Shown here piece by piece: positions 53,236 to 63,625 of a DNA stretch of 64,000 bases. A program made the translations under genes and the position numbers. Within the stretch, counting starts at the first letter, position 1, and each line of letters starts with the position of its first letter. Under the pieces are notes generated by a model that was not told the origin of the DNA, made no database searches, and saw only the letters and a program-made list of their open reading frames with translations. The stretch spans positions 367,887 through 431,886 of the forward strand of contig PAJV01000013.1 in the NCBI GenBank assembly GCA_002706765.1. Direction: 5' to 3'. The DNA comes from Gimesia sp. (GTDB lineage: Bacteria; Planctomycetota; Planctomycetia; Planctomycetales; Planctomycetaceae).

Positions 53236-53790
53236 ATGGCAATACCAACATTATTAAAACAATATCGTGAAGAGATTGTTCCTGCCCTGAAAGAAAAACT
53301 GGGCCGCACCAACGTGCATTCACTGCCACAGATTGAAAAAGTGGTGATCAGCATGGGGATCGGTGCCGCCAATCAGGACCGGAAACGTCTGACCGAAGCC
53401 GCAGACCACATGACACTGCTGGCCGGACAGAAATCACAGATTACCCGTGCCCGTCAGTCCGTCGCTGGTTTCAAACTTCGCGAAGGTCAGGAAATCGGCT
53501 GCCGGGTGACTCTGCGTGGGAACCGGATGTATGAATTCCTCGAACGTCTGATTTCACTGGCTCTGCCTCGTGTACGCGACTTTCGTGGAATCAATCCCAA
53601 AGCCTTCGATGGTAATGGAAACTACAGCCTGGGCCTGAATGAATCGCTGGTCTTCCTGGAAATCGATCCGGATTCCGTGAAAAATACACAGGGGATGAAC
53701 ATTACGATCGTCACCACGGCTTCTAACAACGAAGAAGGTTTTCTGCTGTTAGAAGAACTCGGAATGCCGTTTCGTAAAAAAACCGTTTAG
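53236..53790 (+). CDS. rplE: 50S ribosomal protein L5
   Basis: A 184-residue protein that carries 5S rRNA to the central protuberance. Blocks VHSLPQIEKVVISMGIGAAN, QKSQITRARQSVAGFKLREG and VRDFRGINPKAFDGNGNYSL identify it. The usual next gene, rpsN (S14), is absent: only 80 bases separate rplE from rpsH. Confidence 0.97.
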   Translation: MAIPTLLKQYREEIVPALKEKLGRTNVHSLPQIEKVVISMGIGAANQDRKRLTEAADHMTLLAGQKSQITRARQSVAGFKLREGQEIGCRVTLRGNRMYEFLERLISLALPRVRDFRGINPKAFDGNGNYSLGLNESLVFLEIDPDSVKNTQGMNITIVTTASNNEEGFLLLEELGMPFRKKTV

Positions 53791-53870
53791 AATCGTCTAT
53801 ACAAGTAATAACAGAACAGTACCACCTGAATGGTAGATTGTCGGAGAATAATAGTGAGGGTAGCCAGCTA

Positions 53871-54266
53871 ATGATGACAGACCCTATTGCAGACATGCTG
53901 ACACGAATTCGTAATGCACTGCAGATTGAACGGCCTTATGTTGATATTCCTGCTTCCAAAATCAAGGTTGCCATTGCAGGTGCCTTGCAGCGGGAAGGGT
54001 ACATCTGGGACTTTGAACAAATCGAAAACAGTCCTCAGAACATTCTGCGGGTGAATCTGAAATATGGTCCCAACGGGGAACGTGTAATTCAGAAGATTTA
54101 CCGTGAAAGTAAACCCGGTCGACGGAACTACCAGGACCTGCGTTCCATGCCGGAAGTGCTGCAGGGACTGGGCGTGAGCATTCTCTCGACCAGCAAGGGT
54201 GTATTGAGCAATCGTGAAGCGAAACAACAGGGTGTAGGCGGCGAATTACTCTGCACCATCTGGTAA
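53871..54266 (+). CDS. rpsH: 30S ribosomal protein S8
   Basis: A 131-residue central-domain protein. The start MMTDPIADMLTRIRNALQ (ATG 53871, or 53874) is the family start; an upstream TTG at 53838 adds 11 unrelated residues. The C-terminal block GVSILSTSKGVLSNREAKQQ then GVGGELLCTIW is highly conserved and binds 16S rRNA. S8 often represses the spc operon. Confidence 0.96.
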   Translation: MMTDPIADMLTRIRNALQIERPYVDIPASKIKVAIAGALQREGYIWDFEQIENSPQNILRVNLKYGPNGERVIQKIYRESKPGRRNYQDLRSMPEVLQGLGVSILSTSKGVLSNREAKQQGVGGELLCTIW

Positions 54267-54332
54267 TATAGATGTTTATCCAGGCGGACGAATTCTGTTC
54301 AGCCGCCTTTAATTTAACTGGAATTTGAAGTT

Positions 54333-54878
54333 ATGTCTCGAATCGGTAAAAAGCCAGTTCCTGTTCCTGCTGGAGTGGAAGTCAAAGTTGACAGCGCCTC
54401 GATTTCCGTCAAGGGAAAACATGGTGATCTGTCCTTTACATTTCATCCCTCAATGAAGGTTGAACTTGATTCGGAAACGAATGAAATCAATGTGACCCGT
54501 CCTGATGACGCCCGTCAAAGCCGTGCCCTGCATGGTCTGACCCGGGCGCTGGTTGCCAACATGGTTCAGGGCGTGGAAACTCCGTTTGTACGGAAGCTGG
54601 AAATTCAGGGTGTGGGTTACCAGGCGTCCCTGAATGGCAACAAACTGAGCCTGCAGGTCGGGTTTGCCAATACAATCGTACTGGAAGTGCCCCAGGGTGT
54701 GATCTGTGAGCTTCCCAACAGTACCAATATTGTCTTGACCAGTGCAGACAAGCATGCTGTCGGTCAGTTTGCAGCAAATATTCGTAGCGTACGTCCTCCT
54801 GAACCTTACAAAGGTAAAGGGATTCGTTATGAAGGTGAATATGTACGGCGTAAAGCTGGTAAGGCATTTGCTAACTAG
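54333..54878 (+). CDS. rplF: 50S ribosomal protein L6
   Basis: A 181-residue two-domain protein near the sarcin-ricin loop. SRIGKKPVPVPAGVEVKVD, the block FVRKLEIQGVGYQASLNGNK and GIRYEGEYVRRKAGKAFAN at the end match the family. It follows rpsH by 66 bases. Confidence 0.97.
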   Translation: MSRIGKKPVPVPAGVEVKVDSASISVKGKHGDLSFTFHPSMKVELDSETNEINVTRPDDARQSRALHGLTRALVANMVQGVETPFVRKLEIQGVGYQASLNGNKLSLQVGFANTIVLEVPQGVICELPNSTNIVLTSADKHAVGQFAANIRSVRPPEPYKGKGIRYEGEYVRRKAGKAFAN

Positions 54879-54958
54879 CAGTCTTCGCCTGCCTGTTTAA
54901 ACAGACAGTCCGCGGCCTGAGTTACAGGTGATACTGTTTTTGAAAAGATGACGGTAAA

Positions 54959-55324
54959 ATGAAACTAGAAAAAACACTGAAAAAACAGAAGCAACGACGT
55001 TCGTTCCGCATTCGCAATACGGTTCGTAAAACAGGACGTATACGGTTATCTGTTTATCGAAGCAATAATCATATTTACGCGCAGCTGATTGATGATACAG
55101 CTGGTGTGACACTGGTCTCTGCCAGCACGCAAGACAAAAGTCTGGCCGGTGAGATTAAGAATGGCGGTAACATTGCCGCTGCGGAAAAAGTAGGTAAGCT
55201 GATTGGCGAACGAGCCATCGAAAAGGGGATTAAAGAAGTCGCCTTCGATCGTGGCCCTTACCGTTACCACGGGCGTGTTGCTGCCCTGGCTGATTCTGCC
55301 CGCAAAGCAGGACTCGATTTTTAA
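54959..55324 (+). CDS. rplR: 50S ribosomal protein L18
   Basis: A 121-residue 5S rRNA-binding protein. Blocks [40 protein letters not shown] and [20 protein letters not shown] then KAGLDF are typical. It lies between rplF and rpsE as expected. Confidence 0.96.
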   Translation: MKLEKTLKKQKQRRSFRIRNTVRKTGRIRLSVYRSNNHIYAQLIDDTAGVTLVSASTQDKSLAGEIKNGGNIAAAEKVGKLIGERAIEKGIKEVAFDRGPYRYHGRVAALADSARKAGLDF

Positions 55325-55360
55325 CAGAGACAACACTCAATACGGGTTGGAGAAGATACC

Positions 55361-55840
55361 GTGTCAAAAGAAGGTACAAAGCAAACACCAGAAACCGTCA
55401 TTCAAATCCGCCGTTGTGCCTGCGTGGTCAAGGGGGGACGTCGATTCAGTTTCACTGCTCTGGTTGTTGTCGGCGATAAAGAAGGTCGTGTAGGCTGGGG
55501 ATATGGTAAAGCGATCGAAGTACCGCTGGCTGTTGACAAAGCCGTCAAGCAGGCCAACCGCAGCATGGTGAAATCGAATATTGTAGATAATACCGTGCCT
55601 CATGAAGTGGTCGGCCGTTTCGGTTCTGCCCGTGTGCTGCTGTTACCCGCCCGTCCTGGTACAGGTATTATCGCCGGTGCCGGAGTTCGTGCCGTCGTTG
55701 AAGCAGCCGGTATTACTGATATTTATACAAAAAGTCGTGGTTCCAATAATCCAATCAATGTTGTGAAAGCCACCATTGATGGACTCTCAAAACTGCGAAC
55801 CCGGGATGATATTGCACGTTTGAGAGGAGTTGAAGTCTAA
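55361..55840 (+). CDS. rpsE: 30S ribosomal protein S5
   Basis: A 159-residue fidelity protein starting with GTG 55361 (GGAG about ten bases upstream). Blocks [40 protein letters not shown] and [15 protein letters not shown] identify it. The stop overlaps the rplO start by one base (TAATG); no rpmD (L30) lies between them, unlike the usual order. Confidence 0.96.
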   Translation: MSKEGTKQTPETVIQIRRCACVVKGGRRFSFTALVVVGDKEGRVGWGYGKAIEVPLAVDKAVKQANRSMVKSNIVDNTVPHEVVGRFGSARVLLLPARPGTGIIAGAGVRAVVEAAGITDIYTKSRGSNNPINVVKATIDGLSKLRTRDDIARLRGVEV

Positions 55841-56292
55841 TGATTATTGATGACGTCCATCGCGGCATACAGAAGAATAAAAAGAAAAAACGCGTCGGCC
55901 GTGGTCCTGGTTCAGGACATGGCAAGACTTCCAGCCGTGGTGAAAACGGTTATGGCAGCCGCTCCGGTTCCTCGCGCCGCGTCAGCTTTGAAGGGGGACA
56001 GACTCCTTTAGCAATGCGTGTTGCGAAACGGGGTTTTAACAACAAGCAGTTCGCGAAAAAAGTTGCCGTGGTGAATGTGGCTGCTTTGGAGCTGGCATTT
56101 GAAAACGGGACTGAAATCACTCCCGAAGTGCTGGCTGCGAAAGGTCTGGCCAAAGGTCGTTTCGATCAGGTGAAAATCCTAGGGAACGGAGACCTGACCA
56201 AAAAACTTAACGTCTCCGCACACCTGTTCTCTGCTTCTGCTGAATCCAAGATTCAGGCAGCTGGCGGAACTGTCAGTCGCGTTTTGTCATAA
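55840..56292 (+). CDS. rplO: 50S ribosomal protein L15
   Basis: A 150-residue protein. The basic glycine-rich start KKKRVGRGPGSGHGKTSSRG and the block FEGGQTPLAMRVAKRGFNN are diagnostic. Translation is probably coupled to rpsE by the one-base overlap. secY follows after 128 bases. Confidence 0.95.
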   Translation: MIIDDVHRGIQKNKKKKRVGRGPGSGHGKTSSRGENGYGSRSGSSRRVSFEGGQTPLAMRVAKRGFNNKQFAKKVAVVNVAALELAFENGTEITPEVLAAKGLAKGRFDQVKILGNGDLTKKLNVSAHLFSASAESKIQAAGGTVSRVLS

Positions 56293-56420
56293 GTAATTTC
56301 ATTCAAGGACTTGATCTCAGCAGCTAAGAATACGATTCCCCTTTTGTTCAGGATTCGCTAAAATCCCAGGCAAAGCTTAAATCAATACCTGCTGAATTAT
56401 GACACAAAGGATCGCTACTT

Positions 56421-57785
<1,365 letters not shown>

Positions 57786-57803
57786 AGGTTAAACGGGTGA
57801 GTC

Positions 57804-57905
57804 ATGGCGAAATTCACCAAAAAAGGTGCGTTTCGCTTGTCGATTCACGTTCGCGGCGTTTATAATTTCCTGATTCGCTCCGCTTCGGAAATTGTTCAGG
57901 TTTGA
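57804..57905 (+). CDS. Possible 33-residue basic ORF between secY and rpmJ
   Basis: ATG 57804 opens a 33-codon frame (MAKFTKKGAFRLSIHVRGVY ... IVQV) 18 bases after secY, with GGGTGA a few bases upstream. It is basic at the start and partly hydrophobic. I do not recognise it; it does not match infA, map or adk. It may be chance. Confidence 0.25.
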   Translation: MAKFTKKGAFRLSIHVRGVYNFLIRSASEIVQV

Positions 57906-58043
57906 TACGAAGCCGGAGTTTGCTCATTTTATGAGCGCAATTAATTAAATTTACACGAGTTACATTCAGCGGAACCCCGGTTTTCGCCTCTTGTCATCTC
58001 GATTATATCGTGAACCAAAGTTAGATAGAGAAGTCGTAGTACG

Positions 58044-58160
58044 ATGAAAGTCCGAGCCAGTGTTAAGCGGATTTGTGAAAACTGTAAAGTCATTCGGCGA
58101 AAAGGGCGCGTGTATGTGATCTGCTCTTCCAACCCGCGCCATAAGCAGCGTCAGGGTTAA
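58044..58160 (+). CDS. rpmJ: 50S ribosomal protein L36
   Basis: A 38-residue protein: [19 protein letters not shown] at the start and [17 protein letters not shown] at the end. It keeps the zinc ligands Cys11, Cys14, Cys27 and His33. Its place before rpsM is standard. It is too short for many gene callers. Confidence 0.95.
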   Translation: MKVRASVKRICENCKVIRRKGRVYVICSSNPRHKQRQG

Positions 58161-58224
58161 TCGTCTCGAATTCAGTTTCATTGATTTGACTTCAGTTTTT
58201 TAAATCCAGCGGAGTGAACTAAAA

Positions 58225-58611
58225 ATGCCACGTATCCTCGGTGTTGATATTCCGAACGACAAGCCCGTTTATGTTTCCCTGACATACCTGTATGGTATCG
58301 GCAAGGTGACCGCGCTTGATATCTGCCACAAATTAAATATCAATCCTCAGTTGAAAGCCAAAGATCTGACCGACGATGAGTTGAGCCGGATCGTGAATAT
58401 GCTGGATACCGATTATTCCGTCGAGGGTCAGTTGCGTCGTGCCACAACCCAGGATATTGCTCGACTGCGAGACATTCAGTCTTATCGTGGCATTCGTCAC
58501 CGTCGTGGACTGCCGGTTCGCGGACAGAATACACAAACCAACGCCCGTACCCGCAAAGGTGGTAAGAAAACCGTTGCCGGTAAAAAGGGTGTTAAGGATG
58601 CCCGCCACTAG
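58225..58611 (+). CDS. rpsM: 30S ribosomal protein S13
   Basis: A 128-residue head protein contacting the P-site tRNA and 50S subunit. Blocks [35 protein letters not shown] and the tail [20 protein letters not shown] are diagnostic. A 154-base gap follows before rpsK, in which no gene was seen. Confidence 0.97.
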   Translation: MPRILGVDIPNDKPVYVSLTYLYGIGKVTALDICHKLNINPQLKAKDLTDDELSRIVNMLDTDYSVEGQLRRATTQDIARLRDIQSYRGIRHRRGLPVRGQNTQTNARTRKGGKKTVAGKKGVKDARH

Positions 58612-58765
58612 GCCTTTGAATCCCCCGGGTTCTGTAGGCTGTGTCGAGAGAAGAACAAGATCAGACCGAGGTCGTTGTCAGTTGCGGCGACCTGAGATTA
58701 AAACATCACAAATCATGAGTATCAGTTTCTGAATCCAAGCTGACAGAAACATCAGGAGTAGCAGA

Positions 58766-59146
58766 GTGGCTAAAGTCAAACGAAAAAAAGTGAAACGTCA
58801 CATCACAAAAGCGATTGCTTACATCAAAGCAACGTTTAACAACACCACCGTTACGATTACCGATTTAAACGGCGACGTACTCTGCTGGGCCACTGCAGGA
58901 ACTTCCGGGTTCAAAGGCAGCCGCAAGAGTACTCCGTTTGCTGCCCAGCGGGCCGCGGAAATCTGTGCCGAAAAAGCATCCAAGTTCGGTGTGAAAGAAA
59001 TGGAAATTCGCGTCAAGGGACCAGGTTCCGGACGGGAAAGTGCCATCACCGGTTTGCAGACAGCAGGCATCTCGATCCGTGCGATCGAAGATATTACCCC
59101 GCTGCCACACAATGGCTGTCGTCCCCCGAAAAAACGACGTGTCTGA
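58766..59146 (+). CDS. rpsK: 30S ribosomal protein S11
   Basis: A 126-residue platform protein starting with GTG 58766 after AGGAG (58751-58756). Blocks [40 protein letters not shown]-type sequence (here [20 protein letters not shown]) and the tail [15 protein letters not shown] identify it. rpsD, which usually follows, is absent; rpoA is next. Confidence 0.97.
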   Translation: MAKVKRKKVKRHITKAIAYIKATFNNTTVTITDLNGDVLCWATAGTSGFKGSRKSTPFAAQRAAEICAEKASKFGVKEMEIRVKGPGSGRESAITGLQTAGISIRAIEDITPLPHNGCRPPKKRRV

Positions 59147-59267
59147 ACCAGGACTTCTGGTGACACTGCGAGCCGCCCCGGCAGCCGCAACACATATAGA
59201 TTTAAAATAACTGGAACATCGATTTAACATCATGTTCTATTGACTGTGTTCTTTGGAGATTATTTCA

Positions 59268-60284
59268 ATGCGAATCCGTTGGCGAGGACTGGAATTACCA
59301 AGCCGTGTCATCCCTGATCGGGAGTCAATGACATCAACTTATGGTATGTTTGTAGCCGAACCATTTGAGCGTGGATTCGGTGCAACCATTGCCAACAGTC
59401 TGCGACGAATCCTGCTTTCCAGCCTGGAAGGCAGCTCGGTAACCCGCGTGAAAATCCAGGGTGTGCAGCACGAATTTACCACGATCCCCGGTGTGGTTGA
59501 AGATATCACCGAGATCTGTCTGAACCTGAAATCGCTGATCGTCAAGAATTCCAGTTCCACTTCCAAGACTCTGCGAATTGAAAGGCATGAGCGGGGTGTT
59601 GTAACGGGCGCTGATGTCATCACCGACGATCAGGTGGAAGTCATCAATAAGGACCTGGTGATTGCCACGATGACCGATGATGTTCCCCTGAACATGGAAC
59701 TGACCATCGAGAACGGACGCGGATACTCCCCCGCCTCAGAACACTCGCAGCATGATTCAGAAGTCGGCGTGATCCCCCTGGATGCCACATTCTCGCCTGT
59801 TGTGCGCGTGCGTTACAAAATTGAAGATACCCGTGTTGGTCAGCGTACCAACTACGACAAACTGATCCTGGAAATCTGGACCAACGGAACCGTCAAGCCT
59901 GACATGGCTCTGGTGGAAGCCTCCAAGATTCTCCGCAAGCACCTCAATCCCTTTATTACCTACCGCGAGCCCGGCCCGGAAATGCCGCCCGAAGGTGGTC
60001 TCAAGGGAATGCTGGATACGACCGGTTATGCTCCCATCGACCTGGAACTGGAAGAAAAACTCAACCAGAGTCTGGCCGAGCTGAACCTGTCTGTGCGTGC
60101 GACCAACTGCCTGGAATCGGAAGGCATTAACACCGTCCGCGACCTGGTGGGAAAATCAGAAGATCATTTATTACATGTTCGTAACTTTGGGGAAACCACC
60201 CTGGTTGAAGTTCGTGAAAGACTGAACCAGATTGGCCTGCGTCTGGGAATGAAGATTCCCAGCTCCTCATCGCAATCGCGTTAA
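59268..60284 (+). CDS. rpoA: DNA-directed RNA polymerase subunit alpha
   Basis: A 338-residue subunit that dimerises to start core assembly. ATG 59268 ([14 protein letters not shown]) follows TGGAG. The N-terminal domain has [20 protein letters not shown] then [19 protein letters not shown], and the C-terminal DNA/activator-binding domain has [20 protein letters not shown] and [20 protein letters not shown] linker near 225-265 contains a Pro-rich stretch. Confidence 0.97.
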   Translation: MRIRWRGLELPSRVIPDRESMTSTYGMFVAEPFERGFGATIANSLRRILLSSLEGSSVTRVKIQGVQHEFTTIPGVVEDITEICLNLKSLIVKNSSSTSKTLRIERHERGVVTGADVITDDQVEVINKDLVIATMTDDVPLNMELTIENGRGYSPASEHSQHDSEVGVIPLDATFSPVVRVRYKIEDTRVGQRTNYDKLILEIWTNGTVKPDMALVEASKILRKHLNPFITYREPGPEMPPEGGLKGMLDTTGYAPIDLELEEKLNQSLAELNLSVRATNCLESEGINTVRDLVGKSEDHLLHVRNFGETTLVEVRERLNQIGLRLGMKIPSSSSQSR

Positions 60285-60365
60285 TCACCATTTGATTTTC
60301 GCGTTGTCGAAATTGAATCCACGAGTCTTTTACTCTCAGCAATCAGAATAATTCAGAGTTAAGTC

Positions 60366-61091
60366 ATGCGACACCGAATGAGAGGCCGAAAATTAGGCCG
60401 CAATGCATCACACCGTAAAGCTATGTTCCGCAATATGGCGGTGAGCCTCATTAAAACCGTCCGGATTGATGAGGAAGCTGAAAACGCACCAAAGGTTTCT
60501 GGTCGTATTACCACGACCGTGCAGAAAGCCAAAGAGTTGCGCCCTTTCATGGAAAAGCTGATCACACTTGGCAAGAAGGCCCAGCCTCATCTGGAAAATG
60601 CAGCTCAGTATGCAACTGATGCTGATAAAAATTCCAGCGAGTGGAAGACCTGGCGTGAATCAGAACAGTGGAATCAGTGGAACCAGGCAATGGCTCCCGC
60701 TTTGACCTACCGTCGTCGGGCTTTTGCTGACCTGCGAGACAATGAAGCCGTTGACATCCTGTTCAACGAACTGTCAGAACGCTTCGAAGAGCGGACCGGC
60801 GGTTACACCCGCATCGTGCGACTGGCCACCGTTCGTCTGGGTGATGCCGGCGAGCAGGCCATCATCGAATTCGTAGGCGAACGCGATCGCGTCAAACCGA
60901 CCAAACGCAGTGCCACACTCGATAGCGATACTGAAACCGCCACCGAAGAAGCCCCTGTCGACGAAACAGCCAGCGAAGAACCAGCTGCTGAAACCGAAGC
61001 AGAAGAAACTGCCGCCGCTGATGAAGCTCCAGAAGCCAGTGCGGAAGCGGCTGATGAATCTTCTGAAGACGACGAGAAAAAAGACGCATAA
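60366..61091 (+). CDS. rplQ: 50S ribosomal protein L17 with insertion and acidic C-terminal extension
   Basis: A 241-residue L17, about twice the usual length. The family start [20 protein letters not shown] then [11 protein letters not shown] is clear, and the C-terminal L17 block [20 protein letters not shown] is near 115-134. Between them are extra residues at about 72-113 (rich in Trp, Gln, Asn). After about residue 183 comes a 58-residue tail rich in Glu, Asp and Ala. It is the last gene of the large cluster and is followed by a strong terminator. Confidence 0.94.
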   Translation: MRHRMRGRKLGRNASHRKAMFRNMAVSLIKTVRIDEEAENAPKVSGRITTTVQKAKELRPFMEKLITLGKKAQPHLENAAQYATDADKNSSEWKTWRESEQWNQWNQAMAPALTYRRRAFADLRDNEAVDILFNELSERFEERTGGYTRIVRLATVRLGDAGEQAIIEFVGERDRVKPTKRSATLDSDTETATEEAPVDETASEEPAAETEAEETAAADEAPEASAEAADESSEDDEKKDA

Positions 61092-61396
61092 GCTGCGACC
61101 CGCAATATTCGGCTTTGCTGAACTGCGAGTTCTCGCTAATATTGACAGGCTAAGAGTATTTCCAATGATCGAAAATACTCTTAGCTTTTTTTACGTACCG
61201 GACACACAGCCAGGCTGGAGCGCAACACACTTTGCGATAGCGTTTCTCAATTTATGATACTCGCTTCAAGTGGCCCTGTAGACGTTACAATAAAACTGGA
61301 TACAGTCTCGTCTGCATCGCGTTTGCAAAGTGAACCAGGACCATGAACCAGTCTTACGTTGTTGTGAAGTTGTAGCGGAAAGGATTCTGTCGCAGC
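61092..61396. other. Gap between ribosomal cluster and accessory genes
   Basis: Holds the rplQ terminator (61149-61192). A TACAAT near 61285 could be a -10 for the metallopeptidase gene, but no matching -35 is seen. No gene found. Confidence 0.45.
61149..61192 (+). terminator. Rho-independent terminator ending the ribosomal cluster
   Basis: GCTAAGAGTATTT (61149-61161) pairs perfectly over 13 bases with AAATACTCTTAGC (61173-61185), followed by seven T (61186-61192). Confidence 0.96.
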
Positions 61397-61990
61397 ATGT
61401 CAACGAAGAAGCCGTTTAATTTCAGTCACGCCATGTATCATCTGTGCCGTGACATTTCGCGTCGGTTGCCTGAATTTCATCATGTCAACATGGACCGCAT
61501 CGCCATCGCGTTCGCCCAGGCCCGCCGCAACGTGCCTTATGGCATGCAGGCAAAATTAACGCCCCTCCGGTTCGAGAACGGCGATCTGCAGACGACCCGC
61601 TACGGTCGGAAATGGACGGTGCAACGGATCTACCAGGACCAGGAAGAGATGTTGTACATCCTCACATTTTACCTGCCCCGTTTTCTGAATCATTCGTTTG
61701 AGGAAAAGCTGATCACCGTGGTCCACGAGCTGTATCACATCAGCCCCGCCTTCGACGGCGACATCCGCCGCCTGGAAGGCCATTACCACGTGCACTCCCA
61801 CAGCCAGAAAGAGTATGACGCCCACATGGCGGTGCTGGTAAAACAGTATCTGAAACTGAACCCGCCCCCCGAGCTGTATGCATTCCTCAAATGCCGCTTC
61901 TCCACCCTGCAGAAAAAACATGGCGGCGTCGTGGGTCTGCAGATCCCGATCCCCAAGCTGATCCCCGTCGATGACTCGCGGATCGCGTGA
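61397..61990 (+). CDS. Putative metallopeptidase with HExxH motif
   Basis: A 197-residue protein with the zinc motif HELYH at 110-114 (VVHELYHISPAFDGDIRRL), followed by a histidine-rich stretch HYHVHSHSQKEYDAHM (129-144) that could supply the third ligand. No signal peptide is seen. The overall pattern resembles small uncharacterised metallopeptidase families found in phages and bacteria; I cannot name the exact one. AAAGGA lies about 13 bases before the ATG. Base composition is like the upstream chromosome and unlike the AT-rich genes that follow. Confidence 0.65.
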   Translation: MSTKKPFNFSHAMYHLCRDISRRLPEFHHVNMDRIAIAFAQARRNVPYGMQAKLTPLRFENGDLQTTRYGRKWTVQRIYQDQEEMLYILTFYLPRFLNHSFEEKLITVVHELYHISPAFDGDIRRLEGHYHVHSHSQKEYDAHMAVLVKQYLKLNPPPELYAFLKCRFSTLQKKHGGVVGLQIPIPKLIPVDDSRIA

Positions 61991-62247
61991 AGTGCTTATA
62001 TTAGTAAGAAAAACTATTGATCGGCGTAATAATATTTGGATCAAGTATGATCGAATTATAGACGTTTGTGTTAATTCTCTTCAGGTCTACTTTCTGAGCC
62101 CCCAATTTCTTGAAATTAACTTGAATGTACTGCAGAAAGCGATAGTATAAATGTGAACAATGCCACCATGTTATGCATTAACATGTTAGTAATTTCAGAT
62201 TCCTAAATGTCGTACCTATAAGAATTTATCGTTATTTCTGGTGCTAA

Positions 62248-63192
62248 GTGAGAAGCATATTCAGGTCTGTATTGAAGTGGATAGATTGGGTTTCTATCGT
62301 TGCCATGGGGGCAGTTGGCTATATTCTTGATATAGACTTAAGTCGACTGAATACTAATTCTCTTTTTTATAAGCCTGTAGATTGGATACAAGATAAAGCA
62401 CCACAGGTTTTAATCATTTCCGTTTTACTTTTGGCAATGTCTCGTTTATTTCGATGGTCTTTAAGAGAAAAAACTCCTGAACAACGAATAATTGATAGAC
62501 ACATTTCGGATTTACTTGACAAGTTTAGGCAGGTTTGTTTCCCGGAACTTCCCCAAAATACAGCCGTTGATCACAATCGGGTAACTCTTTTTAAGCATGT
62601 TGACTTTAAGTTTTGGGTTTGGCCATTTAAAAAATTATTAAATCCTTGGGGATATTGGCTAGGACCGTGGTCCGGTTGGTTATGTGTCATTTATAGATCC
62701 GGTCATATTACTCAAGATGGAGCAACTGTGTTTCTAGCCCCAGATGCTGCGCAGAATTCTGAAGGAATAGCTGGTCAGGCATGGAGGAGTGGGGCGTATC
62801 GGGTGGGAAGTGAAGAAAATAAATTGCCAGATCTAAATGGGGATAAATACGTCGGACTTATCAGTCGCTTATGGTTAAAAACCATAAAATTGTTAAAAGT
62901 CTCATCAGCTAAAGCAGATGAATACGATAAGTTAGATAGAAAAGTCAAAGATTATGCAAGAAATACTAATACCTCAGTAAAATCAGTTTGGCAGCGTTTA
63001 AAAAAGGGAAAAACATGCCCCACATCGATCCTTGGAGTTATAATTAGGAATGAGAAAAAAGAATGTTGGGGTGTTTTAGTAATGGATAGTTCTAACGGAT
63101 ATTCATGTATTGATACGAGCGAAAAAAAATTTCGAGCTGAGTTAAGTACGTTGAACAGAGAACTGCGTCGTTATGGAATCTTTGAAGGGTGA
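62248..63192 (+). CDS. Membrane-anchored GAF-like protein of unknown function
   Basis: A 314-residue protein; GTG 62248 is the likely start but has no clear ribosome site. Two hydrophobic helices at about 12-28 and 52-66 precede a soluble domain (about 105-310). That domain has spaced motifs expected of a GAF fold: GIAGQAW (173-179), LPDL (193-196) and CWGVLVMDSS (273-282). The gene is visibly AT-rich with many AAA, AAT and TTA codons, unlike its neighbours, which suggests transfer. The next gene starts about ten bases after its stop. I do not know its role; a sensor that signals across the membrane, perhaps in defence, is one idea. Confidence 0.6.
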   Translation: MRSIFRSVLKWIDWVSIVAMGAVGYILDIDLSRLNTNSLFYKPVDWIQDKAPQVLIISVLLLAMSRLFRWSLREKTPEQRIIDRHISDLLDKFRQVCFPELPQNTAVDHNRVTLFKHVDFKFWVWPFKKLLNPWGYWLGPWSGWLCVIYRSGHITQDGATVFLAPDAAQNSEGIAGQAWRSGAYRVGSEENKLPDLNGDKYVGLISRLWLKTIKLLKVSSAKADEYDKLDRKVKDYARNTNTSVKSVWQRLKKGKTCPTSILGVIIRNEKKECWGVLVMDSSNGYSCIDTSEKKFRAELSTLNRELRRYGIFEG

Positions 63193-63202
63193 GGTTGCTC
63201 CT

Positions 63203-63625
63203 ATGTCTGAATGGATAGACTTAGATATTGAACGGTTAAGTAAACCTACACACGCTACTCAGAATGGTGTAGATATTTCATTTGATTTATCCCCATTTGA
63301 TATTCCGGAAGCGATACGAAGCCATTTTGATCAAGTTGATAATCGTATTGTAGTTGAGTTTAAATATCTTGATGACTCTGCAGAAGAAACAAATGAGTTC
63401 TCTACTCCGGATATGTCTATTTTGATAGGAAAAAATAGCGGTTGTATTTACAGAGTATCATTTAAACGAAAAGCAAAGACTAATTCTGAATCAGAAAAAA
63501 AATGGTTAAAGGATATGTTCGATGTTTTCTTGTCCAAAATGCATTTGAATAAGGACGAAGATCATATCAATTTCGCTCGAAGGGCTCTTGAGGAGAAAGA
63601 AGACGAACTGATCGCTATTCCCTAA
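63203..63625 (+). CDS. Small protein of unknown function paired with the GAF-like gene
   Basis: A 140-residue soluble, acidic protein. I choose ATG 63203 (MSEWIDLDIERLSK) because GGGTGAGG lies 8-15 bases upstream; an ATG at 63173 overlapping the previous gene lacks a ribosome site. Its middle (RIVVEFKYLDDSAEETNEFS, then SILIGKNSGCIYRVSFKRKA) looks like a beta-rich domain, and the last 40 residues are helical and charged. I recognise no family. The tight spacing and shared AT-rich composition point to a two-gene unit with the GAF-like protein. Confidence 0.6.
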   Translation: MSEWIDLDIERLSKPTHATQNGVDISFDLSPFDIPEAIRSHFDQVDNRIVVEFKYLDDSAEETNEFSTPDMSILIGKNSGCIYRVSFKRKAKTNSESEKKWLKDMFDVFLSKMHLNKDEDHINFARRALEEKEDELIAIP

